Below are positions 1 through 10,174 of a stretch of DNA of 64,000 nt, in pieces. The first letter of the stretch is position 1. Every line of letters begins with the position of its first letter. Both the position numbers and the translations under genes were made by a program. Location: NCBI GenBank assembly GCA_031213475.1, contig JARUPZ010000009.1, positions 62,001-126,000 on the forward strand, given 5' to 3'. The notes beneath the pieces are model-generated. The model did no database searches, was not told the origin of the DNA, and was given only the letters and a program-made list of their open reading frames with translations. The stretch comes from Nereocystis luetkeana. Taxonomy: Eukaryota > Sar > Phaeophyceae > Laminariales > Laminariaceae.

Positions 1-222
1 TCGCAGGACAGGCTCCAATAACTGTGGAGTGGAAGAAATACCTCGGTCGTAAAACAGAGGCAAAAACAAAAAACAAGATACGCACTCCACCGCTGCGGAC
101 ACCAGGGAAGCAAAAAGGAGACTATTAATAGCAGACAAAAACCTAAAAAAGAAGAGGAAGCGAAGCAAAAAAAAACAAAACAAAAACAGAAGCAGATAGC
201 AAAACGCAAAAAAGGCAAAACT
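1..222 (-). mobile_element. 5'-truncated LINE fragment (3' end region)
   Basis: This stretch closely matches 52591-52815, the A-rich (+ strand) region just inside the 3' end of the full-length LINE at 52541-56689, and it lies in the same orientation. The match stops near 222, so the copy is truncated on its 5' side. Its 3' end lies outside the window. It holds no coding sequence. Confidence 0.8.
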
Positions 223-1705
223 ATATATAGAACTAGCCCTGACTACAGCAAGCTTTACCTCGATTGGATCGAGTCGATCATTGGTTACCGCTACCCCTTC
301 CTTGGTCTCGTGAACTCAGCTGTCTGATTGTGCCAACCGTCTCATGGAACAATTGGTCAGCTCGCTCTATTGTAGCTACACACTACACACAGCAGGCTTG
401 GCATGCCCCCACAGACAAAAGGCCCAGAGGACAACGAAAACAAATAACACAAACATGACATACACGTGTCAATCGGCCTTGCATTAGCGCGATCAAAATG
501 CACCAGGTATGATAGGACATACCATACTGCTGTAGTATGCCCCCCCCTCCATACGGACAAATGGCCCAGCAAGGACGAAAAGGTCACAACCGACATAATA
601 ACTCTCAGGTTCCAATTATAGAGGCCACCGGACCCGCGACTCAAAAAATATGACACATCGCCCGCCACCTCTGCATTCTATTAAGAGGAGGTACGAGTGG
701 TAGTATGTGACAGACACCCCGCTGCCATCACAACGGTACGATAGATTCGAAAAGGGAGAGTAGCCGCAGGAGGGAGAGTAGTCGCGAATACACCCTAGAA
801 TATTACTATTAATACTACGGGGGACCATAGTCAGTAGGAGCTGTGTGGTTTACATAAAAACCTACCTCGTATAAATTTAACCATTTCTACTAACAATATT
901 TGGTCCTATTAGCTATATGTGTCTCCCGTAATATTGATACCATAATACGTACCAGAAGGTACTAATGTGCTGCGCATAGAACACTGCTGTGCACACATAC
1001 CTGACACCCACCACGTACCAAACCATGGTTCTATAAAAACCCCGAATACGAAGTATATAATAAGACAATGCAGTATATATCTGGTCTAAAATATATAATA
1101 TTGCCAAGGTACAGTGCCGTACCAGGTAAAGATTACCAACAGGACTCTCCTTACTGCTCCCACTAATGACATTAAATGATGCCGGGTGAGCCAGTGGTAT
1201 GTACAAGCAACTTTTCATGTCTGTGCAAAATTTGTCCCGCACGCGTAATTCTTATACCAGGTACGCGGTAGTCTTGAACAGTACTAAATAAAGCGTGTCC
1301 CCCAGAAAGTCGGGCCCCGTATTGAGTACATGCAGCTGGTGGTAACAAAAACATGTGATCAAAACCTTTTGATATCTAGGCGCTTTGGGCGTAGATCAAA
1401 CTCCAGCAGCAACCGAGAATGAAAGCAGGTGCATGGTAGCATCTAACCGGCGAAGAACCAAGGCATCACCAGAAAGGAACAGCTACGTACGTACTGCAGT
1501 AAAAACAAAAAACAGTACAAAAACATACGGTGAAACGGTAGGTAGGGTAAAATGTAAAATGTCTATTTACACATTAATATCGAAATAAATACCACAATGA
1601 ACGGCAGCACTATTTGGGGTTTTGGGCGGTTTCGAACAGTAAGACTAACCTACCATGAGTGTGATGATCGATATCATTTTTTTATGTACGACATGACATA
1701 TTGAA
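223..1705. other. Non-coding flank upstream of the RCC1-repeat gene
   Basis: Apart from the MITE at 818-928 and two TACCWGGTA palindromes (1120, 1255), I see nothing functional here. The short open frames have no recognisable domain. If the RCC1 gene has earlier exons, they are not visible in this stretch. Confidence 0.5.
818..928. mobile_element. MITE copy 1 (TA target site, ~100-bp family)
   Basis: The copy begins CGGGGGACCATAG and ends with a diverged inverted version of it, flanked by TA on both sides (816-817 and 929-930). The interior shares the segment reading ACTAACAATATTTGG with copies at 26853-26951 and 33323-33421. There is no coding capacity. TA duplication plus terminal inverted repeats suggests a Tc1/mariner-type non-autonomous element; the superfamily is inferred. 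Confidence 0.75.
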
Positions 1706-1951
1706 ATGCTGCCACTGCTCCTCCTGCCGCTTTCTGCGTTTGTTTGCGTGTATCACGCGCTCGCCCTGTGTTTTGTAGGAGCCAACAAGTACGGCCAGCT
1801 TGGGAGGGGGGACAAATATGACACCGGAGATGACCCCGATGAGATGGGCAACAACCTCGTCAAAGTCAGCCTCGGCAGTGGAGAAGTCGCCGCCGACATT
1901 GCTCTCGCAGAAGAGCACACCTGTGTCTTGCTCAACTCCGGCGGCACGAAG
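1706..1951 (+). CDS. RCC1-repeat gene, exon 1 (start uncertain)
   Basis: Encodes repeat 1 (GANKYGQLGRGD ... MGNNL ... HTCVLL), ending after a Lys codon at a GTGTGT donor, phase 0. If exon sequence starts at the in-frame ATG at 1706, the N-terminus is a hydrophobic leader. If it is an internal exon, the acceptor TTTTGTAG puts its start at 1779 in phase 1. That phase differs from the other introns of this gene (phases 0 and 2) and so slightly favours the in-exon start. Confidence 0.75.
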
Positions 1952-4900
1952 GTGTGTATTATCAAAGGGGTGGAGAGTCGTACCTAGTTGGTGCGTGCCT
2001 TTTGTCATTTCCGCCTACGATTGTTGAGATTCTGCTCGATTTACAGTGCAACGGTCAAGACGTCCACACAGCGTTCTCAAGGCCTAAGATGTTTGTTCGA
2101 CCGAACGGTATTGAAGGTGGCAGCTGGATGGGATATGGGATAGTGAAACAGTCTTGAGAACGCCCCGCGGTCCCGTTCCGTCGAGACGTTCACCTGCCGT
2201 TGACTCGTGAAGCCCCGCCCGCAGAGGAGGAATTTCCCTCACCGCCCCTCCCCACCGGCAACATATTCGCGTTCCGTCCCGCCTGCAAAAGCGGTCTCTA
2301 CGATCCTGTCTCTCTCCCATACCCTGCGCTTAGTGTCCTCTTCCGCCGTCATAACGAGCCATTAATTACCGCCCTGTCTACCAACGCCGTCACATCATCC
2401 CCGTCAAAGTAAAGTAAATACGCATTCTCTGCTCATCAACCATTTTTAAGATACCTCCGTTTAGGCCGTGACCGACGGTCACACTATTTATCCACAAGAT
2501 ACGTTTTTGTGGCAGGTGTCACAAACGTGTGGCGATGCAGCCGAGTCTGACCTCGACAAATTCACGGTATCCTGTGCTTGGTCCGGTTTTCCGAAGACGC
2601 TATTCATTGGAATGGTCTCCATGATTCCTGTTTTGATCCCCCTGGAAGTGCGGCCCTTACAATGTAAAAGATTCTTCTCCTCCGAAGATGTCGAGCGACG
2701 GTGACTCTATCCACAACACTACCGACCTGTAAGACCCATCAGGTTTGTCGGTGATACCTCCCGGCCTGGTCTTCTTCTTCTTCCTCCTTGTTCCTGGATG
2801 TTCTGACCGAAGGCACCTGCTAGGCGACGACATGCCCTATTCGCCTTGTTCAAGGGTTAGGGTATCTGCGAACTACAAACCGTTTACGCAAGCCCCGAGC
2901 ATCGTACATCTACTACTGTAGCGTCTTGATCGTGCAACAGATATCTCGGACGATCTCACCAAGCCCATGGGGGCACGGACGACAAACGTGGCGGCGGTTG
3001 GGTTTTCCCATAGATAAGCTCGGTTTGTGCGCAATCTCCGTCGTCGGAATTGTTTGCTCGGAAATTTGTTCGAGGGTGTGTGTCATCATGCGTGATGTAC
3101 GCTACGCTTCGCTAGCCTCTTTACACCCCCTCCGGCGATTCAACGCCACCCCTCGGCCCTTGCCTCTCCCTCTTCTCTGCTCTTCGTTGTACCTCATGGT
3201 TTGCGCAATCTACATCGTGTTGTGTTGCGTATGGAGGAATTGTGATGAGGTCGCATGTATTTCGTTGTCCCTTCCGCCTCCCTGTATAAACCATTTTTGC
3301 ACGCGATCACATCACACGCCTATGATACCAATCCTGGTGTTTAGCTTAACATTTACAAAACTCCACGCCCCCTCCCGTCACTGCCGTCTTCTATAATATA
3401 CCGATCATAGTGCTTCGGAAAAAACGACGACGGGCAGCTTGGCCTCGGCGACACGACCCACCGCGGTATTTACGACAGCCAGCTTGGCAACAACCTCCCC
3501 GAGGTGGACTTCGGCAGCGGCCGCACCGCAAAGTCGATCACGGCTGGGTGCTCTCACACTTGCGGCCTCCTCGACAACGGCTCGGTGAAGTGCTTCGGGT
3601 ACAACAACTACGGGCAGTTGGGCCAGGTGCGTGGAACGGACTGGAATGGCGGTACATATTCTTCGTCGTTGTTGTCGACTGTAATACCCCAAACGACAGA
3701 AAAACTTCGATTTGGTGTATCATATCATACCTCGTTACGTGCCGTATTTTGTCGTATTTTCAGTACAGAGGCAAGCTGTAGTGGACCAGGTAGTAGTAAC
3801 CCAAATAGGAGTTTACCTACTGTAGAAGGAAGGGGTACTCGTCAGCTCATTTGAAACTGCACCGATGGCTTGTCGCACGTGGTCGTAGGAGAGCTGTGAT
3901 TAAGATTTGTGCGTAATGTTGATACGGCTGCTTTTGTTGCTGTTCTTGTTCTACGTTGATGGCCACTCTTACGTATCGCTATTGAGTATTGTGCGTGTGC
4001 AACAGGGTACCCCGGTCTGTCGCCGCTGTCGATGGTGTTGTCGCACGCAGGGATCGACCAAGGATATCGGTGACAAATCCGGTCAAATGGGCAACAACCT
4101 CAAGGCTGTGTCCCTTGGTAGTACGAAGGTGGTCGCCATCGCCGCCGGTTGCGATTTCACCTGCGCTGTCAAGAAAGACGGGGCGGTCGTTTGCTGGTGA
4201 GATATCTTAATTTTATAACAGTACGGAGTATAGTCGTGGCGAGCTCGAATGTATTGTTTTTCTTTGGGCCCCGGGTTAGCCAGCCCGGATGTTTTATTCA
4301 TTAACCCCAAGATAGCAACCACAACGATGATAACGTTTTGTGTCATCAACGGTGTGGGAGCTATAGAGCAGCGCGCCCAGCAAGCAGTAGGGGTAGGGTC
4401 ATGTTTCACCCGTGCTATTTGCTATTCCTTGAAATGGAACTCAGTAACCGATTCGTATGACCTGCAATGTCTCACGCAGAGTGGCTTAAAGTAGCTTGCA
4501 TCGACAACGCTCCTGTCGGAAGTCTAAAAAAAGGGTTAGGGTGGAAGGCTGAATTTTGCTGTAATGAGGGGAACATGTCATAATAGGAGCAGCAGTGAAA
4601 ACTGATATGGTGTACGACTGGCGCAGTAGCCCTGCATTCATCTGCCTGGTTAGGGTTAGGGTTAGGGAGACGCTATGCGTTTTGAAAAAACAAAAGGCGC
4701 GCATTTGATAAGATTATGTTTTTGGCATGTAGTTGGCAAGTTCTTTAGAAAGAGTTGAAGATCAGCCACTCGGATAGGCCATCCATATGCATACGTGCCC
4801 CACACCAGCAAGGCGTGTGGACCTTCCACAAATACTGCTGCATCATATGTACTAAGCATATACGAACATGCGCACCATGCTCGTAACAAGGGGTACCTTC

Positions 4901-7900
4901 AAGCTCAGATTAGCTGACGAAGTGTTGTAAGAAGCGTTGCCTTCCTCTCCCTGTTTATCTTTCGCTTTCAATGTTTCTGCATGCAACTACTAAATTATTC
5001 GTGCAATTTGTTGCTGGCAGGGGCCGCAACACCTGGGGGCAGCTTGGCACTGGCGATGACGAAGACCGCCTGGACGACGGTAATAAGGCACTCAAGGCCG
5101 TTGACCTTGGTGGCTCTTCCGCGATCGCCATCGCTGCTGGCGAGGCCCACGTCTGTGTCCTCACCAAAGACAAGTCTGTCAAGGTGTGAATCGTGTGTCG
5201 TGTTCGTATGAAGGCTGAAAAGTGCGGTGTGAATTGTATATTTTCGAGGCGAGAGGGATCCACGAATAAAAGCTTTCCCGACACCGTAATACCTATTATC
5301 AAGATCCAGACCTGGGGGGTATACTAAGACCAAGTAAACTACATGTATTGAAAAAAAACGAAAGTCGTTTTTCGATATTTCGTTTACAACTCCCAACGCA
5401 CTGGTTCTGTTTTCTTTTTAGGTCCGGAAGGAGTGTCGGTCGTTTTGTCTTTTTAACGAGCACCCTCGTGTGCGAAAACTCTTTTGAAGAGCCCACCCAA
5501 CTCGGTCAATCTTTGGAAACGTGGGTAAATTGTTTGTTTGCGTCCCATAGACACCTCCGTTCATCTGTGAAAACGGATAAAGCGTAACATACGAGTGTGC
5601 CATATTCCCTTCATATCATACCAGTACGAGTTTTCGAACCAGGGAAACTCCGTGAATGTGCGAGAAACATGAAGAAACAAAAAGGTTTTGGATAACTTTG
5701 ACGAACGTTTTCGAACCAAGACAACTCCGTGTTTGTGGGGAAACCGTCAGACACTCGGCAACTCTTAAACGGCGGTGGCTATTCAACGTCAAAACTGATT
5801 TGAAGACAATACTACCGCGTTCCCTGAGTCTCTGATGACGAGGAAAGCGTGAGGTGCTTGTTTTGATAGTGAGTGTTCACCCCATTAGAAACAAGTCAAC
5901 CCTCACTTGTAAAACTGTGAACACACGTAATGGCCGATTTTCCAAATTGTGAATCACAGTTTTGATAAGAATGAGAATCGACAATACTGGGTTTTTCTTG
6001 CAAATATGTACTTCTTTCACAGTCAAAGCATGCACTGTAAAATAAAGTCACTTGTGACAACCGCTTACGTCACAAAAAGCTCAAACCCATTTTTTGGGAG
6101 TCTCGAGATATCGAATATCCCAGAAAATCAGGTTTTCAGCTAGGCACCTCGCCCTTCTATGCCTACCTGGTATGCCGATATCATGTCCCTTGTTTTTTCG
6201 AGCCTGTGAAAGCTGATTCGGGTTTTGTTATGTAGATCGACCCCTATCATTAATGAACATGGACGATATTATAGAACACATTTTTCTCATTCTCCTTTAT
6301 TCTTATTAAAATAGGCTGTTATGCATGTATATATATATGTATATACGTGAATTAACACTCCCAACCGAGGTGCGTGCTGCTTCACCTATCTATTGAGAAC
6401 TACTAAGGATATCGGACACTAAATTCAGGTGATGTACCCCCAAGAACTCGGGTGGGTGCAATTTTAAAACGCTATGCAATAGATTAAAAAATTGTCAAAC
6501 GGGGTATGTATTCCCCTGCTTTCTTCGTCTGAACGAGGAAGTAGGGGCAACACACGGCCGTGGGAGGTGCCGGTGCGTACTCTAGCCTGCCTAAACGTCA
6601 GTTGCGAGCAATTGGCAAGACGTCCACAGGCCATGCAGAGCGCGGACACGAACTTTTTGTTCTTCCGGGCACGAGTAGGCGTGATTGATGGGCGACAGCA
6701 CGGGGGCGCAGATATATCTACAGTAAGTACGTACCTGGTACACAATTATTACCCTTTCCGCTGTAGGGTTAGCGTATCTAAATGCATTCCAAAGTATTAT
6801 CGAAACGAAGTACCCCCGGTTGACTGCAATTCCCCTTCTTTCGACCTATTCCCCCCCCCCCCTTTTGGCCATCCTCTGATACCTCCGAATGTGTACCTTG
6901 AATCAACAGACCCCAACGTTTCGCCGTGGGACGGTGCATATCAGATTCGCGGAGCAACATCTAAGCTATATCGAAGGAGCCGTAACCCTTTGAGAACTGC
7001 AGTCCCGTTTCGGGGGCAACCAACTCAAATTTCAAGTTGTTTGTCCCCGAATCGGGACTGCGGTCCTACCGTAGAAGTGTGTGGTTTCGGTCGAATGAAA
7101 ACGCGAGCAGTCAAAAGGTTCCACTACAGTGCATCAACCAACGAGTGCGTATTAATAGTGAGATGGCAGGGTCGTACCCCCTCCATTTGTACGACGTCAA
7201 AAGGGAGGAACCCCGTGCATCCTCTTGATACTCGATGTCGTCAGCCCCAATATCGCCCCTCCATAATGCACAAAGTGTGTGCGTACTCGGCATGGGCTGT
7301 GGGCGTTTTGCCAGCGCGCCATAAATATAGTTGAAACAGATTAAGGCACGCGCGGGGGCCTAATGCGGAAATGTTTCCCGTAGGGATCCCCGTTCAGCTG
7401 TAAGATATGGTGGTACACGCCTGTTCGACCATTTCTCGTTTGACTTACATCATGCCAGAAGGGGTCACGCACACCCTTGCCATCGATATTAAAAATGATA
7501 TGTAGGTCTTTATATTGCACTGCAACAGCCGTAGTTGCCGCTGCATTTAATGCCGTTCGTGGCGACATGTTTTTGGTTTATTCGGACTGTTAAGACTGTA
7601 CTTATAGTAAGATCCTGTCTGCCACTGCATTTGAGTGGCACCGATCGATTGCTCTGTGAACAAATTAACAGGCTGTATGTTTTGTGTTTCAGTGACTGGC
7701 ATGTGGTGGAGGCTCGGTCACCACGGATAAACTGCTTGTAAACCTAGTTGGATTTGTTTGCAGCACTTCACAACAGCGGTACCCGCGAGGCGGATCGCTG
7801 ACGTTTGTATGTAGTGCTTCACGCGTGTGCTGTCTGCTGCATCTGCTCCAACTTACTTCCTCGACGAGGGTTGCTCTTATGATTTGCCCCTTTTCAGTTT

Positions 7901-10174
7901 TGCCAGTAAACTCTGTACGATATTGTATCTTCTATAACCCGTCACTTTGATAACTTATATACACTTGAGTTTGTTTCGTCGTTCAATTTGTATGATAAAC
8001 CGTTTCATGCTTCTTTTTGTTTTTGCTTGTGTTGCAGTGCTGGGGGCGCAACAATCGCGGCCAGCTCGGCCTCGGTGATGACACTGACCGCGGCGAAGAC
8101 TCGTCCCTTCTCGGATCGAAGCTGCAAGCCGTGCGCTTAGGCAGCGGAGACACCCCTACCGCGATCGACTGCGGAAACGAACACACCTGCATCCTTCTCA
8201 AGGGCGGCGCCATCAAGGTGTGACCTGCTCCCTCGCCTCGCAACAACCGAGTGGTGTTGTCTTGCCCCTCGTTTTGTTTGTCGCTGGTGTTGGGTATTTC
8301 TATTGTGCGTGTGTGCCCCTTTTTGGGGACAGATCGTCCCCCTTCTCGCCCTATCGCCTAACCCTAACCCTTAAAAAAGGGGGTGTGGATTTACGATACC
8401 GTCATTTTCAGGTTATCAGTCGCCTTCACCTTGTGGCCTGACCCCCCTTGGCCTTGATCGGCCGTCTTACACCCGAGCCGGTTTTGCAGTACATGGAGAA
8501 CGGTGCGAGGAGCATAACGTCAAGCAAGCCTTGGGTTCGTTTTCCTTCCTTCTCACACTAGCGCCCGACAATTCTGCACAAGTTTTAGAAACAAACGCAA
8601 GACACGATCCCGCCATTTCTTGTTTCGACTTCCTTTTCGCTCTACCATATACGCTTACTCTATAATCTTAATCTTCACCGCCCGGTGCAGTGCTTCGGCG
8701 AAAACGGAAACGGCGAGCTCGGCATCGGGTCGACGTCCGACGTTGGCGCGGACAGCTCGGACATGGGCAACAACCTCGACGCCGTTGACCTCGGTAAAAA
8801 AGCCACTAAGTTCGCTGTCGGCGGATCATCGGCGTGCGCTGTCCTCTCCGGCGGCTCCATCAAGTGCTGGTGAGAGTGATTTGGTATGCTGGTTGTGGCT
8901 GTGTAGCGAAAAGCAGAGTCAAGAAGTGAGTGAGGTGGACTACAGACAATGAAACTTTTAGGGAACGGAGGGAAGGGAAGGTCTGCAACACCCGTAATTG
9001 TTTTCTGAGCATCCCCACTGGAGAAGCTCTGTGCCTCAACGAAGCACACGCGCTGCCCGAAGATTTAATCAGGTGAAGGCCTGTTGCGGCATGTTTAGTA
9101 GATGTGAATGCACACCATGTGGGTCATCTCTTCATTTTCTTTTCGAAGCGCCATCAGTCAGAAACAGTTCGCAATATGCGGCGGGAAGCGAAACAAAGCG
9201 CAGCAAAAACGCAGCCCAGCACAGCTTTTGGTGGCAAATGAAGATTCCGGGTTTCCCCAAAGCACAACGCGCCAGCACTGCGACTTACGTATGGCATCTG
9301 GGGCAGGGGGGGAATATTTATGGAGAGTTCTACAACAGAGGTGTATCATATTTGGGGAGGGAAATTTATGAGCAACCACGGCGTTTCTTACCGGGCGGCG
9401 TATGTTGATGGAGGTACAGTAGTAGCACTGTTCGTCGGGATACCTGTAATTGTTGAAAATGCGCACAGCACACATCCCAAGCATCAGTCCTATTCATACG
9501 TATGTCCGCGTTGGGTTCTGCATCACACCATGCACCATGCACCTGCCTTGGTGGGGCATCGGAGCCTCAGAAGAAGTAGGGTGAACCTCTATCGTATTAC
9601 CCGCCTGTTGGGGGGTTTGTGTTTTCACCTGCCCGGGACCACTTCGCCGAGTGGCTGCTCTATTGCTTCGCAGTCCTATGCTTGCATGCCATTTTTTGGT
9701 TTGGTGATACTCACCGCATGGAGGCTTTGCTACACTGTGCACCGACAAAAGGTTTCACAATATCCAATTTTGAGGGAGGTTCGGAGCCCCTTTGCCGGAG
9801 TGGCCTAACGCGGCAATGAAAATGGGGATACGTCCTCTGTCGGAGCCCCAGTCCCCTGGGCCAAACATGTGGCGGAAACGCCAAGACGAGTTTTGATCCT
9901 CACATCCCTGGCGTTCTAGTTCTTGATTGAGGGAAGATGTCGCAAATTCAATTATTTCTGGACGCCGGCTAGACGCCGCTTATCGCTGCTGCACCTCACG
10001 TCCGACCCCCCCTGCCCTTCGTCCGCATATCGCATTGATCCTATCGCTTGGTGGAACTCACACAACAGGGGCCGCGGACGCAGTGGACAGCTCGGCCAGG
10101 GTGACGACGAGAGCATTGGCGACAAAGCCGGTGTTCTGAAGGACGTGGACCCTGTCGATGTCGGCACCAACTAG
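1706..10174 (+). CDS. RCC1-repeat (beta-propeller) protein, seven-exon gene
   Basis: Seven exons (1706-1951, 3411-3626, 4051-4196, 5021-5183, 8038-8217, 8691-8869, 10069-10174) join in frame to 412 codons including the stop. The product is a chain of RCC1 repeats, each opening with a C-[WF]-G-x-N-x-x-G-Q-L-G type motif, followed by MGNNL-x-x-V-x-LG and ending in an H-T-C-x-L-L-like strand. Such repeats fold into a seven-bladed propeller used for protein binding or, in RCC1 itself, Ran nucleotide exchange; the partner here is unknown. Six repeats are essentially complete and the seventh stops after about 35 residues. All internal junctions show GT-AG signals and compatible phases. The first 24 residues (MLPLLLLPLSAF...) look like a signal peptide, but they could instead be a pyrimidine-rich acceptor ending at 1778, with earlier exons outside the window. 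The family call is secure; the exact ends are not. Confidence 0.85.
1952..3410 (+). other. Intron 1 of RCC1-repeat gene
   Basis: Bounded by a GTGTGT donor and an acceptor ending CATAG. Several open frames cross it (for example 2926-3396) but none has a recognisable domain, and exon 1 joins exon 2 perfectly at a Lys|Cys repeat boundary, so no extra exon is needed. I see no mobile element in it. Confidence 0.7.
3411..3626 (+). CDS. RCC1-repeat gene, exon 2
   Basis: 72 codons with phase 0 at both ends. It starts exactly at the Cys of repeat 2 (CFGKNDDGQLGLGD) and runs through the HTCGLL strand into the opening of repeat 3 (CFGYNNYGQLGQ). It is the only exon carrying parts of two repeats. The donor is GTGCGT. 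Confidence 0.87.
3627..4050 (+). other. Intron 2 of RCC1-repeat gene
   Basis: Splits repeat 3 in phase 0 between GQLGQ and GSTKDIGD. The acceptor chosen is ...CGCACGCAG; an upstream ...GCAACAG at 4006 would add residues that do not fit the repeat. No other feature is seen. Confidence 0.65.
4051..4196 (+). CDS. RCC1-repeat gene, exon 3
   Basis: Completes repeat 3 (GQMGNNLKAVSLG ... AIAAGCDFTCAV) and ends two bases into the Trp codon of repeat 4 (phase 2), at a GTGAGA donor. The next exon supplies the final G of TGG. Confidence 0.87.
4197..5020 (+). other. Intron 3 of RCC1-repeat gene
   Basis: Phase-2 intron splitting a Trp codon. It contains a telomere-like TTAGGG tract at 4649-4667. No coding exon is recognisable inside. 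Confidence 0.7.
4649..4667 (+). repeat. Interstitial TTAGGG telomere-like tract
   Basis: About three perfect TTAGGG units within intron 3 of the RCC1-repeat gene. It is one of many such short tracts in the window. Confidence 0.9.
5021..5183 (+). CDS. RCC1-repeat gene, exon 4
   Basis: Encodes repeat 4 (G-R-N-T-W-GQLGTGDD ... LKAVDLGG ... AIAAGEAHVCVLT), beginning with the last base of the Trp codon and ending after Lys in phase 0 at a GTGTGA donor. Confidence 0.88.
5184..8037 (+). other. Intron 4 of RCC1-repeat gene (2.85 kb)
   Basis: Joins a Lys|Cys repeat boundary. It contains a 280-codon open frame (6492-7334) with no recognisable domain, a palindromic stem-loop element (6996-7064), two TACCWGGTA motifs (6164, 6732), an alternating AT tract near 6330 and a C-run near 6850. 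The long frame overlaps the stem-loop repeat, so it is probably chance. Confidence 0.65.
6996..7064. repeat. Palindromic stem-loop element, copy 1
   Basis: Two ~24-base arms (6996-7019 and 7041-7064; the left begins ACTGCAGTCCCGTTTCGGGG) are inverted repeats with about 21 of 24 positions pairing, and the inner loop is itself partly palindromic. A second copy lies at 39039-39105 inside the EB1 gene. It could be a minimal hairpin-type mobile element; the function is unknown. Confidence 0.8.
8038..8217 (+). CDS. RCC1-repeat gene, exon 5
   Basis: Exactly one repeat in 60 codons, phase 0 at both ends: CWGRNNRGQLGLGDD ... LQAVRLGSGD ... AIDCGNEHTCILLKGGAIK. The acceptor is the strong TTGTGTTGCAG and the donor GTGTGA. 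Confidence 0.9.
8218..8690 (+). other. Intron 5 of RCC1-repeat gene
   Basis: 473-base intron at a Lys|Cys boundary. It contains a short CCCTAA tract near 8360 and nothing else recognisable. Confidence 0.7.
8691..8869 (+). CDS. RCC1-repeat gene, exon 6
   Basis: One repeat (CFGENGNGELGIGS ... MGNNLDAVDLG ... FAVGGSSACAVLSGGSIKC), ending two bases into a Trp codon (phase 2) at a GTGAGA donor. This is the same junction design as exon 3, which suggests the exons arose by duplicating pairs of repeats. Confidence 0.9.
8870..10068 (+). other. Intron 6 of RCC1-repeat gene
   Basis: 1.2-kb phase-2 intron. Open frames inside (8998-9408, 9320-9808) overlap each other in different frames and show no domain. 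I see no repeat family in it. Confidence 0.65.
10069..10174 (+). CDS. RCC1-repeat gene, terminal exon 7
   Basis: Begins with the last base of a Trp codon, then GRGRSGQLGQGDD ... VLKDVDPVDVGTN and a TAG at 10172-10174. The repeat breaks off where other repeats continue into the AIAAG-x-x-HTC strand. The gene therefore ends early by design, is truncated, or has a further exon spliced before the stop; I see no good GT donor inside the exon. Confidence 0.75.

Noticed and set aside
6492-7334. 280-codon + strand open frame inside an RCC1 intron
   Set aside because: No domain, overlaps a palindromic repeat and a C-run, and the flanking RCC1 exons join without it.
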